Positions 38,820 through 48,329 are shown, counted from the stretch's first letter. The stretch: DNA of 64,000 nt from Pseudomonas sp. B21-028 (GCF_024749045.1 NZ_CP087184.1:1-64000); one strand, 5' to 3'. The notes: generated by a model not told the origin, from the letters alone. Translations and numbers: made by a program.

Positions 38820-39698
38820 ATGGCTCGCTGGAGCACCGAACGCATCGTTGGCCTGCATGAGCCGCGGGTCAACGAGCATCATGTCGCGTCCACGGGCCTG
38901 CCCGCCGACAATCGTCTGCGACTGCTCAGCTTCAACATCCAGGTAGGCATCAGCACCGAACGCTACCGACATTACCTGACCCGGGGCTGGCAACATCTGC
39001 TGCCCCACACCGGACGCGCCGGTAACCTGCAGAAAATCGGTGATCTGCTGAAGGACTTCGACCTGGTGGCCTTGCAAGAGGCCGATGGCGGCAGTCTGAG
39101 GTCGGGCTACGTCAACCAGGTGGAGCACCTGGCCCAACTGGGTGCGTTTCCCTACTGGTATCAACAACTCAATCGCAACCTCGGCCGTCTCGCCCAGCAC
39201 AGCAATGGTGTGTTGAGTCGCCTGCGCCCGTGGGCGATCGAAGACCATCCGCTGCCAGGCCCCAAAGGGCGCGGAGCGATCCTGGCGCGCTTCGGCGAAG
39301 GTCCGGAGGCACTGGTCGTGGTCATGATGCACCTGGCCCTCGGGGCGCGTACCCGGACGATGCAACTGGCCTATATCCGGGAGTTGATTGGTGGGTACAA
39401 GCACCAGGTGCTGATGGGCGACATGAACACACACGCCAACGACCTGTTGCAGACCTCGCCCCTGCGCGACCTCGGCCTGCTCGCGCCCCAACTCGAAGCA
39501 ACATTCCCCAGCTGGCGCCCCCAGCGCTGCCTGGACCATATTCTGCTGAGCCCGACCCTGACCCTCGAACGTGTCGAGGTCCTGGCCCAGCCCATTTCCG
39601 ATCACCTGCCGGTTGCAGTCGAAATTCGTTTACCGGGTTCGCTCACGGCCGACGCATTTCCTGTGCTGAGTTCTGCCCCTTGCGGACCCGATGAATGA
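38820..39698 (+). CDS. Endonuclease/exonuclease/phosphatase (EEP) family protein
   Basis: A 292-residue EEP-fold hydrolase: RLLSFNIQVGIS, the metal-binding Glu in DLVALQEADGG, the MMHLALG His region, MGDMNTHAND (D-x-N) and a final DHILLSP...SDHLPV (SDH). The catalytic set appears complete, but the substrate (nucleic acid, phosphoinositide or other) cannot be told. There is no signal peptide. It starts 15 bases after dsbA and overlaps the next gene by 4 bases (ATGA). It corresponds in position to PA5488. Confidence 0.85.
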   Translation: MARWSTERIVGLHEPRVNEHHVASTGLPADNRLRLLSFNIQVGISTERYRHYLTRGWQHLLPHTGRAGNLQKIGDLLKDFDLVALQEADGGSLRSGYVNQVEHLAQLGAFPYWYQQLNRNLGRLAQHSNGVLSRLRPWAIEDHPLPGPKGRGAILARFGEGPEALVVVMMHLALGARTRTMQLAYIRELIGGYKHQVLMGDMNTHANDLLQTSPLRDLGLLAPQLEATFPSWRPQRCLDHILLSPTLTLERVEVLAQPISDHLPVAVEIRLPGSLTADAFPVLSSAPCGPDE

Positions 39699-41728
39699 GC
39701 GACGACGCCGAACGCTGGAGAGAGAAGTACCTCAAGAGCATTGAACAGCAGGAAAAGCTCGAGCGCCGCTGGGATGCCCGGCTCGACTTGCTGCGTCGTG
39801 GCCTGGTGCGCAGTACCCTGGCCGCCGAGGGTACGGACCGGGCCGTTGATCAGTGCATGAAAGAGATGCGCGAAGTGGTGCGCACCGATGACATGGATGC
39901 CGCCCTCGCCGCCCTGTTGCCACGCCTGGAAAAAGCCGTGCTGGATTCCGAGCAGCGTCGCGAGACCCGGGTCGAACAGATGAGCACCGCACTGACCGCG
40001 CTGGTCGCTCAGCTACAGACCCTGCCGCTGCCCAAAGAAGTCCGTCGGCCGCTGAAAAGGTTTGCCAAGCATCTGGAGGCGCGGGTCGACCAGACCCGGG
40101 AAATTCCCCTGTTGCTCAGCGAGTTGAGCGATTTGCAGGGCAAGGCGCTGAGTGCATTGGAGACGCCTGTCGAGGAGAGCCGCCCCGGCCTGCTGCAACG
40201 GCTGTTTGGTGGTCATGGTCACGAAGAGACGGCCCCTCGGCCCCACGTACCCGCCCCGGACAGCGGTGCGCCCGTGCCCCCGACGCCCCCGACCGAAGCG
40301 CCACCGCCAGCGTCGATGCAGCTGACGACCGTTTCTGCCCCTGTCTTGCCGACGGTGGAACGGGCCCGGCCCGTCGATGAAACGCTCGAACCGGTTGCCT
40401 TCATTCCGCCCATGGTTGAATTCGCGCCGAAGTCAGCGGCCGATAACGCGGCACCGCTCCTCGAGTCGGAGGAAGCCGACGGGCCCGCACCGACTATCCC
40501 GGAGCCTGCGGTCGCCGCCGCGCAGGAGAATCCCGACGAGCTGGTACCCGAAGCGCCACTACCAGTGCTGGAAGAAGCACCGTCTCTCGAGATAGAACCT
40601 GAGGAGCCTTCGACAACCGTCGAGCCACTGCCCGCCGATCCGGATGAGGCCCATTACGCCCTGCCCGACTCCCCGGAACCGTCCTACAGTTCGGTGGCGA
40701 AGCACATCGAAGACACTCTGCTGGGCCTTCTGGGTGACCTGACCCTGCCCGAGCGGCATCGCCCTCAAGCCGAGGCCATGGGCGAGCGTCTTCGAAATGG
40801 TTTGAACTGGTATGAATTGCTGCCGATTCTCGACGATTTCGCAACGCTCATGCTGGCTATCACCGACAGCGGCCAGCTTGAATTCGAAGCGTATCTGCAA
40901 CGCCTCAATGATCGGCTGGAGTCGTTCCAGAGCAGCTTGCGCGCTGCCAGTGCAGGCCATGCGGACAATCTCTCGGCCGCCAGGGAGATGGACACCCAGA
41001 TTCGCGAACAGGTCGATGGTCTGCAAAGCAGCATGCAGGAAGCCGACGACCTGGAAGGTCTCAAGCAGGTGCTGGAGAACCATCTGGAAGGTCTGCTCGG
41101 GACGATGGACCAGCATCAGAAGCAGCGTGATCAGCGCGAGCAGGAGGTTTCCAGCCGCCTCAAGAGCCTGGCCGAGCGCGTCGCGGTGATGGAGCAGGAA
41201 GCCCAGGTCGTGCGCGAGAACCTTGAAGAGCAACGACAAAAGGCCTTGATTGATCCGCTCACCGGCTTGCCCAACCGCGCTGCCTGGACCGAGCGTCTCG
41301 AACACGAGGTCGCTCAGTGGCAGCGACACGGCAACAGCTTGCTGCTGGCGATGCTCGACCTCGATCACTTCAAACGCATCAATGACAACTACGGTCACCT
41401 GGCCGGCGACCGGGTGTTGAAGATCATCGCTACCGTGCTGCGTAAACGCCTGCGGGGCAGCGACTTCATCGCTCGTTTTGGCGGAGAGGAGTTCGTCCTG
41501 CTCGTGCCTGACACACCTTTGGCATCGGGCGCCAAACTGGCTGAGGGCCTGCGGGCGGCTATCGAAGCTTGCCCGTTTCACTTCAAGGGCGAACCGGTGA
41601 CGATTACCGTGTCCATGGGCATGACCGCCTTCAAGCCGGGTGAGTACAGCGATCATGTGCTTAAAAGAGCCGATCAGGCGCTATATCGGGCAAAAACTGC
41701 CGGGCGTAACCGAGTGGAACTGGGCTGA
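39695..41728 (+). CDS. Diguanylate cyclase with long coiled-coil N-terminus (DgcH/PA5487-like)
   Basis: Cyclic-di-GMP synthase of 677 aa. Residues 1-165 are charged and helical, 170-330 form a Pro/Glu/Ala-rich disordered linker, and 340-510 are again helical and coiled-coil. The C-terminal GGDEF domain starts IDPLTGLPNRAAWTERLEH. The active loop is FGGEEF, with an I-site RGSD five residues before it. There is no membrane segment or signal peptide, so it is probably cytoplasmic. It matches PA5487 (DgcH) by position and architecture. Confidence 0.9.
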   Translation: MSDDAERWREKYLKSIEQQEKLERRWDARLDLLRRGLVRSTLAAEGTDRAVDQCMKEMREVVRTDDMDAALAALLPRLEKAVLDSEQRRETRVEQMSTALTALVAQLQTLPLPKEVRRPLKRFAKHLEARVDQTREIPLLLSELSDLQGKALSALETPVEESRPGLLQRLFGGHGHEETAPRPHVPAPDSGAPVPPTPPTEAPPPASMQLTTVSAPVLPTVERARPVDETLEPVAFIPPMVEFAPKSAADNAAPLLESEEADGPAPTIPEPAVAAAQENPDELVPEAPLPVLEEAPSLEIEPEEPSTTVEPLPADPDEAHYALPDSPEPSYSSVAKHIEDTLLGLLGDLTLPERHRPQAEAMGERLRNGLNWYELLPILDDFATLMLAITDSGQLEFEAYLQRLNDRLESFQSSLRAASAGHADNLSAAREMDTQIREQVDGLQSSMQEADDLEGLKQVLENHLEGLLGTMDQHQKQRDQREQEVSSRLKSLAERVAVMEQEAQVVRENLEEQRQKALIDPLTGLPNRAAWTERLEHEVAQWQRHGNSLLLAMLDLDHFKRINDNYGHLAGDRVLKIIATVLRKRLRGSDFIARFGGEEFVLLVPDTPLASGAKLAEGLRAAIEACPFHFKGEPVTITVSMGMTAFKPGEYSDHVLKRADQALYRAKTAGRNRVELG

Positions 41729-41832
41729 GGTCAATTGTTCCATTTTGTTTAATCGCGCAAAGCAAGCCGGACCCTTGCACAGTGATACGTTACACTGTTG
41801 CATTATTCGTCATTCGTAAACGCCTTCGCGCC

Positions 41833-42612
41833 ATGAAAACTGTCTCGATCATTATCTTTCTGCTGGCCCTGGCCGGTTGCGCCAGCGGCCCGCGGCTCGA
41901 TACCAGCCACCCGTCGGCGAACCAGGACAGCCGTATCCAGTTCGTCGTGGTGCATTACACCTCGGCTTCCCTGGAGCGGTCCCTGGCGCTGCTGACCCAT
42001 GGCGAAGTCAGTGCCCATTACCTGATCGGCGACGACAAGAACGCGACCATCTACAAGCTGGTGGATGAAAGTCGACGCGCCTGGCACGCCGGGGATAGCG
42101 AATGGCAGGGTCGAACCTGGCTCAACTCCAGCTCCATCGGCATCGAGATCGTCAACCCGGGGTACGTCGACACCCTCACCGGGCGTCTCTGGTATCCCTA
42201 TAGCGAAGCCCAGGTCCAATCCTTGATCGCACTGCTCAAGGACATCACCCGGCGCAACGCGATCAACCCGATCAACATCATCGGACACAGCGACATCGCC
42301 CCCCTGCGCAAGCTTGATCCGGGTCCGTTGTTCCCCTGGAAGCGCCTGGCGGAAGCGGGTCTGGGGGTCTGGCCGGACGAACAGGCAGTCGCGAACCAGC
42401 AGGCTTTTTTCATGACGCAGCTGCCGAGCGCCACCTGGTTTCAGACGGAGTTGGCCCGCCTCGGTTATCCGACACCCCGCACCGGCGACTGGGACGTGGC
42501 TACCCACCATGTGCTCGCTGCCTTCCAGATGCGTTATCGACCGACCCGGTTCGACGGTACGCCGGACGCGCAAACTGCGGCGATCCTGCAGGTACTCAAC
42601 CAGACAAAATAA
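41833..42612 (+). CDS. ampDh2: N-acetylmuramoyl-L-alanine amidase lipoprotein (AmpDh2-like)
   Basis: Periplasmic zinc amidase that cleaves peptide from murein, 259 aa. A lipoprotein signal (lipobox LAGC at the end of MKTVSIIIFLLALAGC) precedes an Amidase_2 domain. The zinc ligands are His in FVVVHYTS, His in IIGHSDIAP and Asp in KLDPGPLFPW. A C-terminal peptidoglycan-binding domain follows (FQTELARLGYPTPRTG...AAFQMRYRP). I start at 41833; an earlier ATG at 41782 would bury the signal. It is the positional homologue of PA5485. Confidence 0.9.
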   Translation: MKTVSIIIFLLALAGCASGPRLDTSHPSANQDSRIQFVVVHYTSASLERSLALLTHGEVSAHYLIGDDKNATIYKLVDESRRAWHAGDSEWQGRTWLNSSSIGIEIVNPGYVDTLTGRLWYPYSEAQVQSLIALLKDITRRNAINPINIIGHSDIAPLRKLDPGPLFPWKRLAEAGLGVWPDEQAVANQQAFFMTQLPSATWFQTELARLGYPTPRTGDWDVATHHVLAAFQMRYRPTRFDGTPDAQTAAILQVLNQTK

Positions 42613-42688
42613 TGACGCTTGTCTGACGATAAGGGCCAAATCCAAATCAGCGGCTATAACTCATTGGTAACTTTCGGATTACCAATCG

Positions 42689-44302
42689 ATGAAGGCTGCC
42701 CGTGAAACTCTGCAAAGCTGGCTCCATCGCCCTCTTTTCCTGGCGATGATGGCGGCTGTCCTGAGTACGCTGCTGTTGCTGGCGGGGAGTCTGTTCGTTG
42801 TCATGCAGCAGACCCAGCAGCGCGAAAGCGACCAGATGAACGCCCAGGGTGAACGCTTCCTGCAAAGGCTGGAACAGCTTTTCGGGCAATTGCGCGAAAG
42901 CCTCGATGACCTGCAGAACCAACCGCTGCGCGGGTGCGACGAGGAGATGATCGCGACCTTGCAACAGGTCAGCTTCAACTACCGCTTCGTCTACGAGGCG
43001 GTGTATATCGACAGTCGCGGTGCCTGCTCCAGCCGTCCACGCCAGAGCGGATTGTCCCTTGCCCGTGCGCCCGACTTGCGGGGGCCGACCTACAGTTACT
43101 GGCTGAACACCACCACTGAGCCCGACGAAAACCGCGCGGCATTGATGTTGGGGCGTGGCAATTTTCGGGTCGCCACCTCCAGAGGGCATCTGACCGACGT
43201 GGTGGACCTGTCGCCCGGCAGCAGCCTGCTGGTGGTCCTGGATCATGGCCAGCGCGCCATTCCCGTGCTGGGTACCGATCAATATTGGCCGCCCACCGAG
43301 CCTTGGCCGCCGAAAAACCGCAATGCCTTGCAGGTGACAGCGAACCGGTTGATCTATCGCATGCAGACCGACAGTCCGGAATATCAACTGGTGCTGATAG
43401 CCCAGCGCAACAGCTTTCATATTCCGGCCAATGCCTGGTGGATGCTGCCCACCAGCCTGATATTGGGCCTGGGGATCGGCTTCCTGGTATTTCTCCTGGC
43501 CCGCCAGCGCCAATCCATGGATGTCGAGTTGCACGGGGCCATCCGGCGCGGTGAGTTCCAAGTGCTGTATCAGCCGATTTTCGACCTGCGCAGCCGCAAC
43601 TGTGTCGGTGCCGAAGCCTTGTTGCGCTGGCGACGACCGGACGGCACCTTGACCAGCCCGGATCTGTTCATCCCGATGGCGGAAGATACCGGGCAGATCC
43701 GCCAGATTACCGACTTCGTCTTGCAGCGGCTGTTTGACCAGTTGGGCCAGCTGCTGCGGGCCAATCCGCAGCTTTATATTTCGGTGAACCTGGCGGCATG
43801 CGACGTGATGGTGCCGCGCATCGGCGAAGTGATCGCCCGGTTGCTGGCGCGGCATCGCGTGTCGGCGCGGCAGATTGCCTTTGAAGTGACGGAGCGCGGG
43901 CTGATCGATGTGCTGGTTGCCAGGGATAACCTGCAAGCGCTACGTGATGTGGGCCATCAGGTGCTGATCGACGACTTCGGCACTGGTTATTGCAGCCTGG
44001 CTTACCTGCAAACCCTGCCGGTGGACTGCCTGAAGATCGACAAGGCCTTTATCGATGCCCTCGGCCACGACGCCGCCAGCAGCGGCGTGGCGCCGCACAT
44101 CATTCGCATGGCCCATGCGCTGGAGCTCAAGGTGATTGCCGAAGGTATCGAACACGAGGCTCAGGCGTCATACCTGCGTAGCGAAGGTGTCACGTTCGGC
44201 CAGGGTTGGCTGTTTGCCCATGCCCTCAGTGCCGTGCAGCTCATTGAGCTGATTACCCGCGGGCGGCGACTGCTTGGACGGCGCCTGGATGACGAGGCTT
44301 AG
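42689..44302 (+). CDS. CSS-motif EAL phosphodiesterase
   Basis: Membrane cyclic-di-GMP phosphodiesterase of 537 aa. A TM helix at about 16-40 is followed by a periplasmic CSS-motif sensor (Cys83 in RGCDEEM, Cys113-Ser-Ser in GACSS), a second TM near 250-275 and a cytoplasmic EAL domain. Catalytic motifs GAEALLRW, ISVNLAA, EVTE, IDDFGTGYCSL, LKIDKAFI, VIAEGIE and FGQGW are all present, so activity is expected. In enterics the CSS cysteines are oxidised by DsbA and control activity; dsbA lies 4 kb upstream here. Its TAG stop overlaps the end of a MITE-like element. Confidence 0.92.
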   Translation: MKAARETLQSWLHRPLFLAMMAAVLSTLLLLAGSLFVVMQQTQQRESDQMNAQGERFLQRLEQLFGQLRESLDDLQNQPLRGCDEEMIATLQQVSFNYRFVYEAVYIDSRGACSSRPRQSGLSLARAPDLRGPTYSYWLNTTTEPDENRAALMLGRGNFRVATSRGHLTDVVDLSPGSSLLVVLDHGQRAIPVLGTDQYWPPTEPWPPKNRNALQVTANRLIYRMQTDSPEYQLVLIAQRNSFHIPANAWWMLPTSLILGLGIGFLVFLLARQRQSMDVELHGAIRRGEFQVLYQPIFDLRSRNCVGAEALLRWRRPDGTLTSPDLFIPMAEDTGQIRQITDFVLQRLFDQLGQLLRANPQLYISVNLAACDVMVPRIGEVIARLLARHRVSARQIAFEVTERGLIDVLVARDNLQALRDVGHQVLIDDFGTGYCSLAYLQTLPVDCLKIDKAFIDALGHDAASSGVAPHIIRMAHALELKVIAEGIEHEAQASYLRSEGVTFGQGWLFAHALSAVQLIELITRGRRLLGRRLDDEA

Positions 44303-44441
44303 CCTCTGTACGAAAAGCCTTGAGACTCGTTCATGCTGCGTTGAAAACAGCCTCGGAATGCTCATGTACTCCAGTACACTGCGCTTCCTCGGCTGTTTTC
44401 GCCTTGCCTGACCTTCGTCTCAAGACTTTTCGTACAGAGCC
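44302..44441. mobile_element. MITE-like palindromic element
   Basis: A 140-bp element. Left end CCTCTGTACGAAAAGCCTTG (44303 on) and right end CAAGACTTTTCGTACAGAGC form about 25-bp imperfect terminal inverted repeats. Inside, GAAAACAGCC (44343-44352) and GGCTGTTTTC (44391-44400) form an inner stem around a GTACTCCAGTAC tip. TA flanks both sides (44300-44301 and 44442-44443), the duplication expected for IS630/Tc1-type MITEs. It encodes no protein. Confidence 0.7.
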
Positions 44442-44456
44442 TAGACGCGTACGGCC

Positions 44457-46247
44457 TCAAACCGTCAGTGCCATGTAGAACTGCGTGCCCTGCCCCGGTC
44501 TTGAATAAACACCCATGCGCCCGCCATGGAGCTGCACGATCTCCTTGCACAGGGCCAGCCCGAGGCCTGCGCCGCCTTTCTTGCGTCCGACCTGGACGAA
44601 AGGCTCGAAGATCCGCCCCTGTTGCCCATAGGCAATGCCTTCGCCATTGTCCTCAACGCTGATGATCACTCGCTCGCCGTGGCGCCGGCCCTGGAGGCGG
44701 ATCTGGCCGTTGTCGCCGGTGTGGCGCATGGCATTGTCGATCAGGTTATCGAGCACCCGCTCCAGCTGCGCCGCATCGGCGTGCAGGCGTGGCAGCGGGC
44801 CCTGGATCGCCACGAGCAACTCGATGCCCTTGGCTTGGGCCTGGGCGGCAAATCGCAAGCGGGCCGCTTCCAGCAGGTCTTCGATGGAGCAAGGGGCCAG
44901 GGTCAGCTTTTGCAAGCCGTTCTGGTAGCGCGAGAAGTTCAGCAGGTCATTGATGAGCTGCATCAACCGCTGCATTTCTTCATTGACGGTGTCGAGCAGG
45001 TCCGCTTCGCGGGAGTCTTCAGGGAAATGGACGCGCTCGCGCAACAGGCCGAACGCCATGTGCATGCCGGTCACCGGCGTGCGCAGCTCGTGGGAAGCCC
45101 GCAGCACGAACTCACTGCGTACCCGTTCGAAGGCACGTTGTTCGGTGACGTCGTGCAGCACCATCACAGCCCCGAGAATATGCCCCTGGGTATGGCTGAC
45201 AGGCGTAAGGCTGTAAGTCAGCAGTCGGGATTCGCCATCCACGTCAATGCTCAGATCGTCCGGTGCGCGCTCCAGTGTCCCGCCGCGCAGTACCAGGTGC
45301 AATTCCTCATCCAGATCAGAGCGTCCAAGTGCCTCGCCCAAGCCCTGGCCCAGGCGCTCCTCGTCCCAGCCCAGTTGTCGCTGAGCCACCGGGTTCAGGT
45401 GCTCCAGCCGGCCCTGGCGGTCGATCATCAGCAAGCCATCGTCGATGCTGTCCAGTACCGCTTGCAAGCGCTGCTGGCCGGCCAGCAGCTCATCGACATT
45501 GGTGGCCTGGTGCTCTCGCAGTGCCTGGGCCATGATTCCGAAACGACGCGTCAGCAGGTTCAGTTCAGGGGAGGAGGAAATCGGCAGCGTCACTTCGAAA
45601 TTGCCCTGGCCGATATCGTCCGCAGCCGAAACCAGCGCCTCGATCGGCGTTCCGAAACGCCGGGCGATGCCATGGGCCGTGATGAAACCGATGACCAGTA
45701 CCGCCACCGCCACCAGGCCCAGCAGGCCGGAGATCAGTAATGCCCGGTCACGGGAGTGGGTCTGGGTGTCGCTGATGTTGTTCAAGGCGTGCCGATACCC
45801 TTCGATCAGGCCGTTACGCAATACATTGAATTTCTCGGTGAGGTCCTGGATGCCCGTGAGTTGAGATGGCTGCTGGCGGGAGGTTGTAAAGGCCTCAAGA
45901 AACCCAAGGTAGTCGGCCTTGGCCCGGGTGAAGTTGGCCGTCGGCTCGTCCAGGCCCTGTTCGTGCGCAATGCCCTCCTCCAGCAGGCCGAAATATTTCC
46001 GCTTGGAATCTTCCAGCGCGGCCAGGTCGGGCTTGTCATTGAGCATGATCATCAACTGGTCGCCCAGGGTCTGGCGCAGCTTGAGGCCCAGGTCCAGGAG
46101 GATGAAGTTGTCGCGTACCGATTGTTCCTGGGTATTGACCATTTGCATCACGCTGACCAAACCAAGCAGCAATCCCAGCAAAGCCACGGTTATCAGGGCC
46201 GAGATACTGAGAAACAGTCGAGTGCGCAGCTTCATCGCCAGTTTCAT
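44457..46247 (-). CDS. kinB: Alginate biosynthesis sensor kinase KinB
   Basis: Membrane sensor kinase paired with AlgB, 596 aa. It has two N-terminal TM helices around a periplasmic helical sensor, a HAMP (ARRFGTPIEALVSAADDIGQG), a PAS domain (LDSIDDGLLMIDRQGRLEHLN), an H-box ASHELRTPVTGMH, N-box LDNLIDNAMRHT, G1 VEDNGEGIAYG and G2 GGAGLGLALC. I start at MKLAMKLRTRLF (46247); ATG 46235 is the alternative. In P. aeruginosa KinB acts as an AlgB phosphatase and restrains alginate and RhlR-linked traits. Confidence 0.93.
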   Translation of the reverse strand: MKLAMKLRTRLFLSISALITVALLGLLLGLVSVMQMVNTQEQSVRDNFILLDLGLKLRQTLGDQLMIMLNDKPDLAALEDSKRKYFGLLEEGIAHEQGLDEPTANFTRAKADYLGFLEAFTTSRQQPSQLTGIQDLTEKFNVLRNGLIEGYRHALNNISDTQTHSRDRALLISGLLGLVAVAVLVIGFITAHGIARRFGTPIEALVSAADDIGQGNFEVTLPISSSPELNLLTRRFGIMAQALREHQATNVDELLAGQQRLQAVLDSIDDGLLMIDRQGRLEHLNPVAQRQLGWDEERLGQGLGEALGRSDLDEELHLVLRGGTLERAPDDLSIDVDGESRLLTYSLTPVSHTQGHILGAVMVLHDVTEQRAFERVRSEFVLRASHELRTPVTGMHMAFGLLRERVHFPEDSREADLLDTVNEEMQRLMQLINDLLNFSRYQNGLQKLTLAPCSIEDLLEAARLRFAAQAQAKGIELLVAIQGPLPRLHADAAQLERVLDNLIDNAMRHTGDNGQIRLQGRRHGERVIISVEDNGEGIAYGQQGRIFEPFVQVGRKKGGAGLGLALCKEIVQLHGGRMGVYSRPGQGTQFYMALTV

Positions 46248-46257
46248 AAGGTGCCGC

Positions 46258-47604
46258 TCACAGGTTGTATTGCTTGCGTTTGCGATACAGCGTGGAAGCA
46301 TCGATGCCCAGGGTCTTGGCCGCCTGGTCCAGTGTATCGGCCGTGGCCAGCACGGCGCCGATGTGGGCCTTTTCCAGTTCGTCGAGGCTCAGCGCGGCGC
46401 CGATTCTTGGTGCGTTGTTGACCGGTTGCTCGGCCATGCCCAAATGACTGATCTCGACTTTTTCCTGGGGACAAATGATGCTGGCGCGCTCCACCACGTT
46501 ACGCAGCTCCCGGATGTTGCCCGGCCAGCGATAGCCTAGCAGCGCTTCACGGGCCTCATCGCTGAATCCCCGGGCCGGACGGGCATATTCCTTGACGAAG
46601 CGGGCCAGGAAGCGGTCTGCCAGGGTCAGGATGTCTTCGGCGCGCTCGCGCAGCGGCGGCAAGTGCAGGGTAATGACGTTCAACCGGTACAGCAGGTCCT
46701 CCCGAAAACGTCCGTCGCGGACCATGTCTTCGAGGTTCAGGTTGGTCGCGGCAAGGATTCGTACATCGGCTCGGCGGGTGACCGGGTCGCCGACCCGTTC
46801 GTATTCCTTGTCTTGGATGAAACGCAACAACTTCGGCTGTAACGTCAAGGGAAAATCGCCGATTTCGTCGAGAAACAGCGTTCCGCCGTCCGCCTGGTTG
46901 ACCCGTCCCAGCGTGCTCTCGCTGGCGCCGGTGAACGCGCCGCGGCTGTGACCGAACAACTCGCTTTCCATCAGCTCGGTCGTCAGCGACGGACAATTGA
47001 TGGTGACGCAGGATTTTTTTGCGCGTTTGCTCCAGCCATGGATCGCCCGGGCCAGTTCCCCCTTACCGGTACCGGACTCGCCAAGGATCAGGATATTGGC
47101 ATCGGTGCTGGCCACCTGGCGGGCGGTTTCCAAGACTACCTTCATCGCCGGACTGTGGGAGTCGAGGCCGTCCTTGGGTTTGCGCATTTCGCCTTCCAGT
47201 GCCTCCAGCCTTGCCGATAACTGGCGGACTTCCAGTTGCTTGGCGGTCGCCAGGCGCAACTGGTCCGGGCTGCATGGCTTGACCAGATAGTCGGCGGCAC
47301 CGGCCTGGATCGCGTCCACCGCGGTGTCGACCGCCGAGTGGGCGGTGACGATCACCACGCGCATCCAAGGTGCCTGGATGCGCATCTGGGCCAGTACATC
47401 GAGGCCGTTGTCCTCCCCCAGGCGAAGGTCGAGAAAACACAGGTCGAATACCTGGCGCTGCAACAAGGTATCGGCCTGTGCGGCGCTGTTGGCGGTGGCA
47501 ACGGTATAGCCTTCGTCTTCCAGGCAATAGCGGAACGTACGCAGGATGGCGGACTCATCGTCTACCAGCAGAATGCGGCCTTGATGCTCAGTGGCTGATT
47601 CCAT
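46258..47604 (-). CDS. algB: Alginate response regulator AlgB (NtrC family)
   Basis: A 448-residue activator. The receiver has D59 in DLCFLDLRLG. The sigma-54-type AAA+ domain has Walker A GESGTGKGE, the GAFTGA loop that contacts sigma-54, and DEIGDFPLTLQPKLLR. The C-terminal Fis-like HTH is LDQAAKTLGIDASTLYRKRKQYNL. It is directly upstream of kinB (10-base gap), forming the conserved algB-kinB operon. A sigma-54-type promoter for the divergent genes lies about 350 bases upstream. Confidence 0.95.
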   Translation of the reverse strand: MESATEHQGRILLVDDESAILRTFRYCLEDEGYTVATANSAAQADTLLQRQVFDLCFLDLRLGEDNGLDVLAQMRIQAPWMRVVIVTAHSAVDTAVDAIQAGAADYLVKPCSPDQLRLATAKQLEVRQLSARLEALEGEMRKPKDGLDSHSPAMKVVLETARQVASTDANILILGESGTGKGELARAIHGWSKRAKKSCVTINCPSLTTELMESELFGHSRGAFTGASESTLGRVNQADGGTLFLDEIGDFPLTLQPKLLRFIQDKEYERVGDPVTRRADVRILAATNLNLEDMVRDGRFREDLLYRLNVITLHLPPLRERAEDILTLADRFLARFVKEYARPARGFSDEAREALLGYRWPGNIRELRNVVERASIICPQEKVEISHLGMAEQPVNNAPRIGAALSLDELEKAHIGAVLATADTLDQAAKTLGIDASTLYRKRKQYNL

Positions 47605-48041
47605 TTTTCCTACGCTCCTTTAATGAATGATGTTGGTTAGTGTCAGAAAAATCGGGCAAGTTGCATGGTCGATTCTGAGGGAATATTACCTATAGAAAAC
47701 ACCGCAGTGAGCTGTAGAAGCCTAAAGACCTGATTTACGTGTATTTTTTTCGTCTCGTTCGCGATGAGCGGTCAGGCCTGCTCATTCCGACCGCCGTTTT
47801 CCAACAGCAATTCAAAAAGAATCTGCTCGCCTTTCTTTCCTTCATTCGTGCAATACGCACGACTTCGCCCAGGGCCATCGTGCAGGATGCGATTTCGTTG
47901 TTTGATTGATCAATCATAAGTAACTGATTGTTAAAGGTTTTTTATCGTTAAATTTTTGGCATGCCGTCTGCAATGGTTTGGTCATCGTGGCGTTTAGAGC
48001 GCCTAACCAGATCACCACCCGGGGTGGGGAGGAATTCCAGG
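47605..48041. other. Regulatory region between algB and the small envelope-gene cluster
   Basis: A 437-base gap, AT-rich at both ends. It holds the algB upstream region, a short AT-rich stretch at 47915-47955 and a likely sigma-54 promoter at 47957-47973. Short ORFs here have no ribosome site or protein-like composition. Confidence 0.6.
47957..47973 (+). promoter_or_regulatory. Likely sigma-54 promoter of the 48042 gene
   Basis: TGGCATG-CCGT-CTGCAA, with GG (47958-47959) and GC (47970-47971) exactly 10 bases apart, matches the -24/-12 pattern. It lies about 70 bases before the ATG at 48042. Control by an NtrC-type activator is inferred. Confidence 0.6.
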
Positions 48042-48329
48042 ATGAATTTGCAACGTGCCGCCCGATTACCCATCACCTCCCTGCAGATTCAGCAGGGCTT
48101 ATGGGCTGTTCTGGCATTGCTGATAACCCTTGTGGTGGGTCAGCAACTGCTCCTTTGGCATTACAGCCAGCAGCCCGAGCCAGCACCGGTATCGATTCAT
48201 CACGCTACTCAAACCCACTTCAGCGCCGTAAGCAGCGTAGCGGAAGCATCCGCTTCGATGCGGATGATGGATGTCGATCAGATTCAGTCGGTGACCGACA
48301 TGCCCCGCCAGGAACGCTGGGTGTTTTAA
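48042..48329 (+). CDS. Small single-pass membrane protein of unknown function (PA5482-like)
   Basis: A 95-residue protein. A short cytoplasmic N-terminus (MNLQRAARLPITSLQIQQG) is followed by one TM helix (LWAVLALLITLVVGQQLLLW) and a periplasmic tail rich in Ser, Ala and Met with MMDVDQIQSV. No domain is recognised. The ribosome site GGGGAGGAA lies just upstream. It heads a cluster with the DUF1328 and Ivy-like genes and has a likely sigma-54 promoter. Confidence 0.72.
   Translation: MNLQRAARLPITSLQIQQGLWAVLALLITLVVGQQLLLWHYSQQPEPAPVSIHHATQTHFSAVSSVAEASASMRMMDVDQIQSVTDMPRQERWVF

Noticed and set aside
47735-47917. 60-codon minus-strand ORF upstream of algB
   Set aside because: No Shine-Dalgarno sequence or conserved motif; it lies in the regulatory gap.
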